Assembly: GCA_001870995.2 (NCBI GenBank)
Contig: MLAV02000023.1
Coordinates: forward strand, 7,264-71,263
Source: Chitinophaga sp. CB10
GTDB taxonomy: Bacteria; Bacteroidota; Bacteroidia; Chitinophagales; Chitinophagaceae
Reading direction: 5' to 3'
Length of the DNA: 64,000 nt
A program made the translations under genes and the position numbers. The notes below the pieces were generated by a model that worked only from the letters and a program-made list of their open reading frames with translations, was not told where the DNA came from and searched no databases. Shown one piece after another: positions 6,998-16,596 of the stretch (position 1 is its first letter; every line of letters begins with the position of its first letter).

Positions 6998-8068
6998 ATG
7001 GAATATTTTAATCTATACGCAAACTGCCAGCTCGTGAAAGGCGCCAGTATGTCGCTCCTGTGCGACCTGCAGCTGCGCCGGTATTATCATATCCCCAACG
7101 ATACGGCAGAAGTGATCACCTTCCTGCAACAACACTCCATCGACGAATGCATGGCCCACTACGGCGAAGATAACCGCGAAGCCATCACCGGCTATATCGA
7201 TTTCCTGCTCAGCAAAGAGCTGGGTTTCACCGATAGCCGCCACCTGCCGGAACTGACCCCGCTGGACCTCAGCTGGGACCGCTTCGGCGATATCACCAAC
7301 GTGATCATTGAATACAATGAACAACTGGATTATAACAACGCCTTCTTTAATGAACTGTTCGGCGGACAGGTACAGGGTGTTGAAATCCGCTGCTACGAGG
7401 CCATCCAGCCGGCGCAACTGGCACAGCTGCTGGAACGCTTCAACGGCGCCACCGTCAAGCATATCAAACTTATTCTGCCGTTCGGCCTCACGCTGGAACT
7501 CGCCACGCTCGACAAACTGGTGAAACAATACCCCCGCGTGAAATCCATTCTCGTACATGCGTCCCCGGTAGATAAGCTGGAAAAAATATTTGACGGCACC
7601 GTGCCCGTTATCTTCTACCAGGGCAATATCCGCTCCTGCCTGGCCTGCGGCGAAATACGCACCAATTATTTTATGGCCAACATGGAACTGTTTACCGAAA
7701 GCCAGCACTATAACACCTGCCTCAACCGCAAGCTCAGCATCGATTTGCAGGGGCGTGTGAAAAATTGCCCTTCGCTGCCGGAATCCTACGGGCACGTATC
7801 AACGGTGAGCCTGCAGGAAGTGCTGGACAATAAAGACTTTCATAAATATTCAAATATCCGCAAGGACGATATCCGCGGCTGCAGGGATTGTGAGTTCAGG
7901 CACGTGTGTACGGACTGCCGCGCCTACCGCGAAGATCCCAACGATCTCTATGCAAAGCCCCTCAAATGCGGCTACGATCCTTATACCGGCAGCTGGGAAA
8001 ACTGGTCGGCCAACCTGCTGAAACAGCAAGCCATCGCCTGGTATGGGTTAAATGAATTAATCAAATGA
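6998..8068 (+). CDS. gwsS: SPASM-domain peptide maturase, grasp-with-spasm system
   Basis: A 356-aa protein with a textbook SPASM domain at its C-terminus. Its seven cysteines are C241, C257, C295, C298, C304, C307 and C324, in the order C-x10-GxxxxC, CxxC, x5, CxxC, gap, C, which bind auxiliary iron-sulfur clusters. The N-terminal part has the length of a radical-SAM barrel, but I find no CxxxCxxC for the SAM cluster. Other cysteines are at 10, 22, 51, 132, 214 and 217 (SCLACG). It is coupled to the 59-aa gene (2-bp gap) and to the exporter (1-bp gap). It presumably acts on the same precursors as the ATP-grasp ligase. Whether it is catalytic through SAM or serves for substrate binding is open. 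Confidence 0.85.
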   Translation: MEYFNLYANCQLVKGASMSLLCDLQLRRYYHIPNDTAEVITFLQQHSIDECMAHYGEDNREAITGYIDFLLSKELGFTDSRHLPELTPLDLSWDRFGDITNVIIEYNEQLDYNNAFFNELFGGQVQGVEIRCYEAIQPAQLAQLLERFNGATVKHIKLILPFGLTLELATLDKLVKQYPRVKSILVHASPVDKLEKIFDGTVPVIFYQGNIRSCLACGEIRTNYFMANMELFTESQHYNTCLNRKLSIDLQGRVKNCPSLPESYGHVSTVSLQEVLDNKDFHKYSNIRKDDIRGCRDCEFRHVCTDCRAYREDPNDLYAKPLKCGYDPYTGSWENWSANLLKQQAIAWYGLNELIK

Positions 8069-8069
8069 T

Positions 8070-10277
8070 ATGAAGCTGAAAGCATTCCCTTTTTATATGC
8101 AACCGGACAGGAAGGACTGCGGCCCGACCTGCATCAGGATCATCAGTCGCCACTACGGCCGGCTGACGGACCTGGAAGCGATCCGCTCCCTGGCGGAAAC
8201 CACGCGGGAAGGCAGCTCACTCCTGGGGCTCTCTGCCGCCGCAGAGGGACTGGGATTTAAAACGCTGGCGGTTAAAATTGACTTCACCACCCTCATGGAA
8301 GAAGCGCCGCTGCCCTGCATCTGTCACTGGGGCCAGCAACATTTTGTCGTAGTGTACGATATTAAAAAATCCGGCGGTAATACCACCGTGTACGTATCTG
8401 ATCCTGCCTACGGGTTGATTAAATATTCCAAACAGGAATTTATTGATGGCTGGATGGGCCGTGGCAAAAAGGAAACTGATGAAGAAGGGATTGCCCTGTT
8501 GCTGGAACCTACCCCTGCGTTTTATGAGGCCGATTCCTCTGCCCCCCGTAACCGGAAAAATTTTTCCTTCCTCTTCTCTTACTTCTCCCGCTATAAAAAA
8601 CTAATGGTACAGCTGAGCCTTGGCCTGCTTGCAGGCAGCCTGCTGTCCCTGATCTTCCCTTTCCTGACGCAAAGCATTGTAGATATCGGGATTCAAAACC
8701 ACGATATCAACTTTATTTACCTTGTCCTGCTGGCGCAGGTAATGCTTTTTTTGGGGAGAATGGGAATTGAGCTGACGCGCAGCTGGATCCTGTTGCACCT
8801 GTCCAGCCGCATCAATATTACCATCGTCTCCGATTTCTTCATCAAATTGATGAAGCTCCCGATCAGCTATTTCGATACCCGCATGACAGGCGACATCATG
8901 CAGCGCATCAGCGATCATCAGCGCATTGAACAACTGCTCACCAACTCTTCCCTCAACACCTTATTCTCCCTGGTGAACCTCGTGATATTCAGCGTGGTGC
9001 TGCTGCTCTACGATTATCGCCTTTTCCTCATCTACCTCCTCGGGGCAGGCCTGTCCGTAGCCTGGATCGCCTTCTTTCTTAAGAAGCGGAAAGAGCTGGA
9101 CTACAAACGGTTTTCCCAGGTGTCGCAGGAGCAAAGCAAGGTGATTGAACTGGTGAACGGCATGCAGGAAATCAAAATGCATAACGCGGAAAAACAAATG
9201 CGCTGGGGCTGGGAGTTCATGCAGGTGAAGCTCTTTAAGATACAGATAAAAGCATTGTCCCTCGAACAATGGCAAACCGTAGGTTCCAATTTCATCAACC
9301 AGGTGAAGGATATCTTCGTCAGCTTCCTGGCCGCTAAGCTGGTGCTGGACGGGAATATTACCCTGGGTATGATGCTATCCGTACAATACATCATCGGGCA
9401 GCTGAACGGCCCGCTGATCCAGCTGATGGACTTCGTAAAGCAACTGCAGGACGCAAAAATTTCCCTGGAAAGGCTGGGTGAAATTCATAATAAGGAGGAC
9501 GAAGAACGGCCGGAGACGCAGATCCCGGCCGATTTGCCGGAGCAGGACATCGCGCTGGACAACGTCACCTTCCGTTACACCGGCGCTGGCGCCCCGGTAT
9601 TCGAAAACCTCAGCCTCCGCATCCCGCATCGCAAAACCACCGCCATTGTTGGAGCCAGCGGCAGCGGCAAAACCACGCTGCTCAAGCTGCTCATGAAATT
9701 CTACGAACCGGGCGAAGGAGAGATTAAAATCGGGAATGTGCAACTCCAGCATGTTTCCGCGCGCTACTGGCGGGAGCAATGCGGCGTGGTCATGCAGGAC
9801 GGCTATGTATTCAACGATACCATTGCGCGCAACATCGCCGTAGGCCGGGATGATATTGACCGCAGGCAACTGCGCCAGGCCGTGGAAGTGGCCTGCATAA
9901 AGGACTTCGTGGAAAGCCTGCCCCTCAGTTATAACTCCAGAATAGGCAACGAAGGCATCGGCATCAGCGGCGGACAACGGCAGCGGCTCTTCATTGCCCG
10001 CGCCGTGTACAAAGCGCCGGAATACCTGTTTTTTGACGAAGCTACCAGCGCCCTGGACGCCAATACGGAAAAGGCCATCATGGGCAACCTGGAAGCATTC
10101 CTGAAAGGGAAAACCGCAGTCATCATCGCGCACCGGCTTTCTACTGTGAAAAATGCAGACAAGATCATCGTGCTGGATAAAGGCAAAGTAGTGGAAGAAG
10201 GCAGCCATGAGGAACTGGTGGCCCTCCGCAGGGAATATTACCGACTTGTAAAAAATCAGCTGGAACTTGGAAACTAA
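8070..10277 (+). CDS. Peptidase-containing ABC exporter (C39 domain)
   Basis: A 735-aa transporter. Residues 1-145 form a C39 cysteine peptidase with Cys17 (KDCGPTC), His91 (QQHFVVVYD) and Asp111 (VSDPAYG), which cuts leaders after Gly-Gly. A six-helix membrane domain follows at about 165-460. The nucleotide-binding domain has Walker A near 528 (GASGSGKTT), the signature near 632 (ISGGQRQR), Walker B near 654 (LFFDEATSALD) and the switch His near 687 (IIAHRLS). All key residues are present. It would trim and export the two KGG-leader peptides encoded upstream. It starts 1 bp after the SPASM gene and overlaps the adaptor gene by 11 bp. Confidence 0.93.
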   Translation: MKLKAFPFYMQPDRKDCGPTCIRIISRHYGRLTDLEAIRSLAETTREGSSLLGLSAAAEGLGFKTLAVKIDFTTLMEEAPLPCICHWGQQHFVVVYDIKKSGGNTTVYVSDPAYGLIKYSKQEFIDGWMGRGKKETDEEGIALLLEPTPAFYEADSSAPRNRKNFSFLFSYFSRYKKLMVQLSLGLLAGSLLSLIFPFLTQSIVDIGIQNHDINFIYLVLLAQVMLFLGRMGIELTRSWILLHLSSRINITIVSDFFIKLMKLPISYFDTRMTGDIMQRISDHQRIEQLLTNSSLNTLFSLVNLVIFSVVLLLYDYRLFLIYLLGAGLSVAWIAFFLKKRKELDYKRFSQVSQEQSKVIELVNGMQEIKMHNAEKQMRWGWEFMQVKLFKIQIKALSLEQWQTVGSNFINQVKDIFVSFLAAKLVLDGNITLGMMLSVQYIIGQLNGPLIQLMDFVKQLQDAKISLERLGEIHNKEDEERPETQIPADLPEQDIALDNVTFRYTGAGAPVFENLSLRIPHRKTTAIVGASGSGKTTLLKLLMKFYEPGEGEIKIGNVQLQHVSARYWREQCGVVMQDGYVFNDTIARNIAVGRDDIDRRQLRQAVEVACIKDFVESLPLSYNSRIGNEGIGISGGQRQRLFIARAVYKAPEYLFFDEATSALDANTEKAIMGNLEAFLKGKTAVIIAHRLSTVKNADKIIVLDKGKVVEEGSHEELVALRREYYRLVKNQLELGN

Positions 10278-11568
10278 AAAAGAAATACTGGACACCATAC
10301 AATTGCATTCCGAAGGAGTGCAGGATATCCTTACGCAGCCGCCCGGCTGGATGGTACGTTGCGGGAACACGGTGATTTTCGCGATACTGTTGCTTACCCT
10401 GGTGATGAGCTACCTGATCAAATACCCGGAGTTTGTACCCGCCACGGCCATCATATCTTCCCAAACCCCCCCGGAGAAACTGGAAGCCAGGACCAATACC
10501 CGGATCGCGCAAATTTTTGTGGAAGACCATCAGCAGGTACAGGCAGGGCAGCTGCTCCTGGTGCTGGAATCCACTGCGGACTACCGGGATGTGATGCGCC
10601 TGCGCCGGATCGTGGATTCCCTGGACGCCGGGGGAGTAGCGCAGTTCCCGGTGGACCTGGTGCGGAATTTTAAATTAGGGGATATCCAGGGAGATTATAA
10701 CGCGTTTGCAAAAGCGCTGATCGACGAACGGCTGTACGCCCGCCTGCAGCCCTATTCCCCAGAATACGCGGCCGCGGAAAAGGGACTGTCCGAATCCCGC
10801 AGCCGCATCCGCAGCCTGCTCCTGCAAAAAAAGCTGGAAGAGACGAAATACGAAGTATCCAAACGGGAATACGAGCGTTACTCGGAACTCTTCCGGGAAA
10901 GAGTAGTGTCTGCCTCGGAATTCAACCAGGAAAAACTCAAATTCCTGCAGGCGGAGCAGAACCTGGAAAATATCAACCTCGCCATCTCCCAATTGCAGGA
11001 AGGCATCGTCAGCATTGAGAAGACGAGGAGCGGCGCCGCTATCAACGCGCAGAAAGACCAGGTCAGCCTCTCCTCCCAAAGTACGCAGCTCTTTGAGCAG
11101 TTGCGCAAATCCCTCAACGCCTGGGAGCAAAATTACCTGCTGCGCGCTGCCGGCGCCGGTGTGGTCAGCTTCCAGCAACTGCTCGCTGCCAATCAATACG
11201 TGAAAGCGGGAGATGTGCTGCTCTCCGTTATGCCGGTAGAAAACGCCCAACCCATCGGCCGGCTGAAGCTCCCCGCCGTCAACTCCGGCAAGGTGAAGGA
11301 AGGCCAGAAGGTGCTGCTGAAGCTGGATAACTACCCTTACCAGGAGTTTGGACTGGTGGAAGGCAGGGTGAAAAATATCACCAATGCGCCGGATAAAGAC
11401 GGGAATTACTTTGCGACCATCGTGCTGCCCCATGGCCTCCAAACGTCCTACCAGCGCACGTTACCCTTTGATAAGGAACTGAAGGGCAGTGCGGAAGTGG
11501 TCACGGCGGACCTGCGGCTGCTGGAACGCTTCTTCTACCAGGTGCGGAAGCTGCTGCGCTACGGGTAA
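10267..11568 (+). CDS. HlyD-family periplasmic adaptor (membrane fusion protein) of the exporter
   Basis: A 433-aa protein whose start is a TTG at 10267, inside the last codons of the ABC gene (11-bp overlap); no ATG gives a sensible N-terminus. It has a short cytoplasmic tail and one membrane helix at about 35-55 (VIFAILLLTLVMSYLI). A lipoyl-like half (IAQIFVEDHQQVQAGQLLLV) follows, then a long coiled coil at about 165-275, the second half (AAGAGVVSFQQLLAANQYVKAGD) and a beta-barrel end. It links the inner-membrane exporter to an outer-membrane channel. No TolC-like gene lies in the cluster, so a chromosomal one elsewhere must serve. It is the last gene of the RiPP operon. Confidence 0.88.
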   Translation: METKKEILDTIQLHSEGVQDILTQPPGWMVRCGNTVIFAILLLTLVMSYLIKYPEFVPATAIISSQTPPEKLEARTNTRIAQIFVEDHQQVQAGQLLLVLESTADYRDVMRLRRIVDSLDAGGVAQFPVDLVRNFKLGDIQGDYNAFAKALIDERLYARLQPYSPEYAAAEKGLSESRSRIRSLLLQKKLEETKYEVSKREYERYSELFRERVVSASEFNQEKLKFLQAEQNLENINLAISQLQEGIVSIEKTRSGAAINAQKDQVSLSSQSTQLFEQLRKSLNAWEQNYLLRAAGAGVVSFQQLLAANQYVKAGDVLLSVMPVENAQPIGRLKLPAVNSGKVKEGQKVLLKLDNYPYQEFGLVEGRVKNITNAPDKDGNYFATIVLPHGLQTSYQRTLPFDKELKGSAEVVTADLRLLERFFYQVRKLLRYG

Positions 11569-11673
11569 ACCCATTGCAGGACGGTACAGGATAATCATCC
11601 CATGGTTGTATTGTATATTGTTGGTTGCGCTGGAATGAGGGCGCAGCAATTATATAATTCACACGTTTGCACC

Positions 11674-13002
11674 ATGAAACAACTGATAGTACTTGTTACC
11701 TGCTCCGCTTTGGCTGCCGGCTTTGGCTTCAGCAAAACCGGGATACCGCCGCATCATCACGCGGCGTCCGAAACGCAGAAAGTAAAGCGATACCTGGTTA
11801 CGGACTATGGCGCCAGGGGCGACAGCAGTACGCTCAATACCAAAGCCATCCAATCCGCTATTGATAAATGCGCTGCCGCCGGCGGCGGGGTGGTAGTCAT
11901 ACCCAAAGGCATTTTCCGCAGCGGTTCCCTCTTCCTGAAAAAAGGCGTGAACCTGGAACTCAGGGAAGGCGCGGTGCTCAAAGGCTCTACTGACATTAAC
12001 GACTATCCGAAAATAAATACCCGCATCGAAGGGCATTTCGAAATGTGGCGCGCCGCCCTGATCAATGCCGATGGGACGGACCACCTGCGTATAACGGGCA
12101 CGGGTACACTGGACGGCAGCGGCGCTCCCTTCTGGAAGCAATTCTGGGATGCCCGTGCGAAGGATAATAAAACAAAGAACCTGGATGTGGAACGCCCCCG
12201 GCTCATGCTTGTCCAAAATGCAAAAGACGTGCAGATCAGCGGCATTCACTTCCTCAACTCCGGCTTCTGGAACCTGCATATCTACAAATGCGGCAACGTA
12301 GTGGTAAAGAATTGCAGCTTTATTGCGCCGGCCGTATCCAAACCGGATAACCACGCGCCCAGCTCCGATGGTATTGATGTGGACAGCTCCCGGGATGTAC
12401 TGATCGCCGGTTGCTTCTTCTCCGTCGGGGACGACTGCATCGCCCTCAAAGGTACCAAAGGCCCCTTTGCCGCTAAGGACGAGAGTAGTCCGCCCGTGGA
12501 GCGTGTAACCATTACCGATTGCATCGTGGAAAAAGGCGGCGGCATCGTTACCTGCGGCAGCGAAGCTACCATCGTAAAAGATGTGGTGGTGAAAAACTGC
12601 ATCACCCGCGGCCCTACCGTACTGCGCCTGAAGCTGCGCCCGGATACCCCGCAGCATTATGAAAACATCCTCCTGGAAAACATCACCCTGGAAAATGGCG
12701 GCATTATCTTCAAAGTATCCCCCTGGAGCCAGTATTTCGACCTGATGGGGCAGGAGCCACCCAGCTCAGTGGTGCGGAATGTGCGCATCAAAAACATCCA
12801 TGGCAATGCCCAATCCTGGGGCGAACTCTTTGGCCACGCCAAAGCTGCTATCAGCGATATTTCCGTTACCGACGCCAGCCTGCAACTCTCGGACCCGGGC
12901 CTGAAGCTCGGCAATGTGCAGGGGCTGACTTCCAGCAACGTCACCGTCAACGGTCAATCCGTGAACCTGGCAGCCTTCAAACAAAACGTAGCCATCAAGT
13001 AA
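11674..13002 (+). CDS. Glycoside hydrolase family 28 (polygalacturonase-type), secreted
   Basis: I chose the ATG at 11674 because it gives a clean signal peptide (MKQLIVLVTCSALAAGFG); an in-frame ATG at 11602 adds 24 non-signal residues. The 442-aa protein is a right-handed beta-helix with GH28 hallmarks: the pectate-lyase-like start (DYGARGDSS), then DGIDVDSS near 232, GDDCIALK near 253, GIVTCGSE near 290 and RLKLRPD near 318. The Asp residues in the first three motifs are the catalytic set of the family. It hydrolyses galacturonan or rhamnogalacturonan linkages. It may cooperate with the PL11 lyase at the left edge, although the RiPP cluster separates them. Confidence 0.9.
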   Translation: MKQLIVLVTCSALAAGFGFSKTGIPPHHHAASETQKVKRYLVTDYGARGDSSTLNTKAIQSAIDKCAAAGGGVVVIPKGIFRSGSLFLKKGVNLELREGAVLKGSTDINDYPKINTRIEGHFEMWRAALINADGTDHLRITGTGTLDGSGAPFWKQFWDARAKDNKTKNLDVERPRLMLVQNAKDVQISGIHFLNSGFWNLHIYKCGNVVVKNCSFIAPAVSKPDNHAPSSDGIDVDSSRDVLIAGCFFSVGDDCIALKGTKGPFAAKDESSPPVERVTITDCIVEKGGGIVTCGSEATIVKDVVVKNCITRGPTVLRLKLRPDTPQHYENILLENITLENGGIIFKVSPWSQYFDLMGQEPPSSVVRNVRIKNIHGNAQSWGELFGHAKAAISDISVTDASLQLSDPGLKLGNVQGLTSSNVTVNGQSVNLAAFKQNVAIK

Positions 13003-13014
13003 GCAAATAAAAAA

Positions 13015-13038
13015 GGTTGCAGGTAAAAACCTGCAACC
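13015..13038 (-). terminator. Bidirectional terminator between GH28 and the metalloprotease
   Basis: A perfect 10-bp stem, GGTTGCAGGT and its complement, closes an AAAA loop. On the minus strand it is followed by TTTTTTATTT, so it ends the minus-strand operon. It also sits just after the plus-strand GH28 stop. Confidence 0.85.
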
Positions 13039-13082
13039 GCTTCTTCGATTTTGCTTATGAGAATGGGTTATACCAAAAGAAC

Positions 13083-15593
13083 TTATTTACTGTCGAACTC
13101 CTTTCCTTCCAATATCCACGTGATCCTGCTTTCCATATCCTGCAGGTGATATTTTGAAATACCGGCCTGCATTGGTATGGCCCTGCGGATATCGCTGCGG
13201 AGCATTGCCAGCTGCGCCCGTACCAGCGTGGACGCATCGTTGCCCGTTGGGTCAGGATTGAGGTAGAAGATGGTACCGTTGCCATTGTTACGGGCCACAA
13301 TTTCATTCACCTGCTTAAAGGCTTTCTTCGCCTGATCTATGTACAGCTTCTGCAGGTTGCGGCGATACACATCAATAGGCTTATTATTGTATAATTCCGA
13401 CCAGATGCCCTTGCGCAGGTCGTCCAGCATTTCCGAGGCTGTATAGGTCTTCATACCGCTGTTCAGCGCCTCATCGCGGGTGAGGCCCAGGAGGGTACCG
13501 GAGCCCATCAGGCGCATGAGTACATTGTACTGCCCTACGGAGATGAAATTGCTGCCATCCGTGCCGGTAAGGGCGGTCAGCGTATCATTGATGAGCCATT
13601 TGGGCGTTGTAAAGAGGTAGTCGTTCAGGAATTTCATCGCTTCCTTCTGTTGCTGGTAAGGCACGGGCGCTAACTGTACGCCTGGCTGTTCCACGCTTTT
13701 GAAGGTCTGGAAATTACCGCCAATGCTCTTCATCACCTGCGCGCCAAAGAGGATGTACTGGCGCAACACCGTTTCGTACATGGTTTTCAGGTTGTCGTAA
13801 CCTTCGTTGGGTACGCGGGTCCAGGTACGCAGCTGCGGCAACACGCGCTGCAGGTTTTTGATCCCGTATTTAGCCGCCACTACATTGTTATCACCGAGGT
13901 CCTCGCTCTGGCTCCGGGGGTCGGAGAAGGCGTTTTCGCTGCCAAAGAACAGGCGTGGATTGGCCCGCAGGCTATCAATGATCAGCTTATTCAGGAAAGG
14001 CATCTCTTCGTTGGGTGATTTAAACTGCGGGTACCAGCGGTAACCGTATTGAATCGCCCATCTATCGTACTCGCCTATACGCGGGAAGATGCCTTTCTCG
14101 CTGATCCCGTCCTCCGGTTGCGCTACCCAGTTGAAGCGGGCATAGTCCATGATGGAAGGGGTGTGGCCATTGGCCTCCACCCAGGCTTTATCCCGCAGCT
14201 TTTCCACCGGCACGGTGGAGCTGGAGCCGAAGTTATGTGCCAACCCCAGGGTGTGCCCTACTTCGTGGCTGGATACAAAGCGGATCAGTTGCCCCATCAG
14301 CTCATCATCAAACTCCATTTTGCGGGCGCGGGGATCGAGCGGACCTGCCTGCACCATGTACCAGCTGTGCACCAGCGCCATAATGTTGTGGTACCAGTTG
14401 ATATGGGACTCGATGATTTCGCCGCTGCGGGGGTCGTGTACGTGCGGACCGCTGGCATTGGCTACAGTAGAGGGCTTATAGACAATTACGTTATGCCGCG
14501 CATCGTCGATGCTCCAGGTAGAGTCGTTTTCCGGTGCAGGCAGCGCTTTGATGGCATTTTTAAAACCCGCCTGCTCAAATGCCCGCTGCCAGTCGTTTAC
14601 GCCGGCAATGAGGTAAGGTACCCACTTCTTCGGCGTGGCCGGGTCAATGTAATACACAATAGGTTGCCTGGGTTCTACCAGCTCCCCGCGTTTGTATTTT
14701 TCCACGTCCCCGGGTTTGGGTTCCAGTCGCCAGCGGGTGATAAGGTAACGGGCTTTCACGCCTTGCGGATCGGCATCAAAATCCACGTAGCCCCTGGCGA
14801 AGAAGCCAACGCGCGCATCCGCATAGCGGGCCTGCATGGGCTCTTTGGGCAGTAGTACCATGGAGCTGTTCAGCTCATAGGTATCCGGGATGGTGGACCC
14901 GCCTTGCGCCGCTACCGGCAGGTAGCTGCGCAACGTACGGATCTCTATGTTCATCGGAAAGGCTTTCAGACTGGTGATAAAGGATTTGTCCGGTTGTATG
15001 GCGCCGATCTTCAGCGCGGTTTTTACCTGCGGCCCGAAATGAAAGATCTCATTTTCATTGTTCAGGATATCCGTTACATCGATCACAGTGGAGCGGGCCG
15101 CTTTATTATAGGCTTTCACGGGGAATACCGCTGCAATAGGCTCCAGGTTGGATTTCAGCACTGCGCGGAACATCCCGTTCTCTGTTGTATCGGTAGAGCG
15201 TTCCTGGAAGCGCATTACTTTCAGGAGTATTTTATCGTCCTGCCCTTTGTCGAAATGGATCACGTTTTCCGCGATCTGATCGCCGGCATAACCCGTCATG
15301 TTCGGGCGCGGATTGGTAGCCGCCTGGCCGATGCGGTTGACCACGAGGATGGCGCGGGTGAGCATGGAGTCCGGAATCTCGAAGTAATAACGTCCATTCA
15401 GGAAATGCACGTTAAACATACCGGTATAGGTTTTAGCCTTGCTGGTGATGACCTGGTCGTAAGGCTTGATGCCCCCTGGCAGACTATCCGTTTTTTTTGC
15501 GCTGCTGTCCGCAGGGGCAGTTGTTTTTTGTTGTGCCTGCGCGCCCACGCCCAAAGTGAGCGCGGTAGCAAAGGCGATGTTGAATCTAAGCAT
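13083..15593 (-). CDS. Secreted zinc-dependent metalloprotease (DUF5117/DUF4953 type)
   Basis: An 836-aa protein with a signal peptide (FATALTLGVGAQAQ). The zinc site HEVGHTLGLAH gives ligands His443, His447 and His453 and the catalytic Glu444, the metzincin spacing. The flanking segments match the large Bacteroidota zinc metalloproteases built from DUF5118, DUF5117 and DUF4953 modules. It is the last gene of a minus-strand operon after SusC, SusD, DUF4843, PKD-like and thioredoxin genes. A protease in that position suggests the SusCD pair imports peptides released outside the cell, which is inference. A terminator follows at 13015-13038. Confidence 0.88.
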   Translation of the reverse strand: MLRFNIAFATALTLGVGAQAQQKTTAPADSSAKKTDSLPGGIKPYDQVITSKAKTYTGMFNVHFLNGRYYFEIPDSMLTRAILVVNRIGQAATNPRPNMTGYAGDQIAENVIHFDKGQDDKILLKVMRFQERSTDTTENGMFRAVLKSNLEPIAAVFPVKAYNKAARSTVIDVTDILNNENEIFHFGPQVKTALKIGAIQPDKSFITSLKAFPMNIEIRTLRSYLPVAAQGGSTIPDTYELNSSMVLLPKEPMQARYADARVGFFARGYVDFDADPQGVKARYLITRWRLEPKPGDVEKYKRGELVEPRQPIVYYIDPATPKKWVPYLIAGVNDWQRAFEQAGFKNAIKALPAPENDSTWSIDDARHNVIVYKPSTVANASGPHVHDPRSGEIIESHINWYHNIMALVHSWYMVQAGPLDPRARKMEFDDELMGQLIRFVSSHEVGHTLGLAHNFGSSSTVPVEKLRDKAWVEANGHTPSIMDYARFNWVAQPEDGISEKGIFPRIGEYDRWAIQYGYRWYPQFKSPNEEMPFLNKLIIDSLRANPRLFFGSENAFSDPRSQSEDLGDNNVVAAKYGIKNLQRVLPQLRTWTRVPNEGYDNLKTMYETVLRQYILFGAQVMKSIGGNFQTFKSVEQPGVQLAPVPYQQQKEAMKFLNDYLFTTPKWLINDTLTALTGTDGSNFISVGQYNVLMRLMGSGTLLGLTRDEALNSGMKTYTASEMLDDLRKGIWSELYNNKPIDVYRRNLQKLYIDQAKKAFKQVNEIVARNNGNGTIFYLNPDPTGNDASTLVRAQLAMLRSDIRRAIPMQAGISKYHLQDMESRITWILEGKEFDSK

Positions 15594-15643
15594 GAGTTTT
15601 GTTTAAGTAGGTATTGTGGTTGGTGTGTGGGCGCCCGTTGCCG

Positions 15644-16510
15644 CTATCGCAGCAGCCGCTCCAATTGCATGATCAGCGCCTCTCCGCGCAGGTCCTTTGC
15701 AATAATCTTTCCCTTCGGATCAATCAGGAAATTCTGCGGAATGGATTTAACCATATACTTCTTCGCCACCTCGCTATCCCAGAATTTCAGTTCGGATACG
15801 TGTCCCCAGGTCAATCCGTCCTTTTCAATGGCTTTCATCCAGTCCGCCCGTTTGCCCGGCTGGTCCAGCGATACAGAGAGTATATCGAAATTTTTATCTT
15901 TAAACTGTTGGTAAGCTTTTACCACCACGGGATTCTCTTCCCGGCAAGGGCCGCACCAGCTGGCCCAGAAGTCCACCAGTACGTACTTACCGCGGTAGTC
16001 GCTCAGCTGCACCATATGCCCGCTGGTATCCGGCGCGGCAAATGCCGGCGCCACTGCGCCTACCCGCACGGTCATAAACTGATCGATCACTTTTCCCAGG
16101 CGTACGCCGGCTTCGCTCTGCCGCACGTTTTTCTTCAACCCGTTGTACAGCGATTTGTACCGCGCAATATCTTCCGGCAGGTAACCCACCACGTCTTTCA
16201 GGGCATCCAGGCTGGCCATATAGTCCGGATGTTGTTGGATGAAAGCGATTTCACGGGCTTTACGTTCCTGTTTCAATTTCTTCATCTGGTACCGCCATTC
16301 GCCCAGGCCGATGGTATCGTAATGCGCTTTGGCTTTTTGCGCATCGTAATAGTTTTGCTGGCAGGTGGCCAGCCGCTGATCTGCATCCGCGAGGAAGGCT
16401 GCCAGCTCCTGCTTTTGAGCGGAGAGTATAGCCGTGTCCGTTATTGCCTGCCGGGCGCTTGCCATGCTGCCGCAACAGCAGGCCAGCGCTAAAAGGATGG
16501 TATTTTTCAT
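15644..16510 (-). CDS. TlpA-like thioredoxin-fold disulfide reductase, exported
   Basis: At 288 aa it has a signal peptide (LLALACCCGSMASA), then a helical region of about 110 residues rich in Lys, Glu and Gln. A thioredoxin domain follows from about 155, with the redox motif WCGPC (Cys186, Cys189) in the context VLVDFWASWCGPCREE and the cis-Pro region SIPQNFLIDP. This is the TlpA/ResA architecture found next to SusCD genes in Bacteroidota. It would reduce disulfides in the periplasm, possibly in imported peptides or their receptor. It lies 50 bp from the metalloprotease and 86 bp from the PKD-like gene. Confidence 0.9.
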   Translation of the reverse strand: MKNTILLALACCCGSMASARQAITDTAILSAQKQELAAFLADADQRLATCQQNYYDAQKAKAHYDTIGLGEWRYQMKKLKQERKAREIAFIQQHPDYMASLDALKDVVGYLPEDIARYKSLYNGLKKNVRQSEAGVRLGKVIDQFMTVRVGAVAPAFAAPDTSGHMVQLSDYRGKYVLVDFWASWCGPCREENPVVVKAYQQFKDKNFDILSVSLDQPGKRADWMKAIEKDGLTWGHVSELKFWDSEVAKKYMVKSIPQNFLIDPKGKIIAKDLRGEALIMQLERLLR

Positions 16511-16596
16511 GTGAGTGGTTTAAAATTTGACGCAAGAACTCCCCTGTACCGGTGCTACTACACCGGCAACAGGAGGGGTTCTCAAAATAATTCCAA

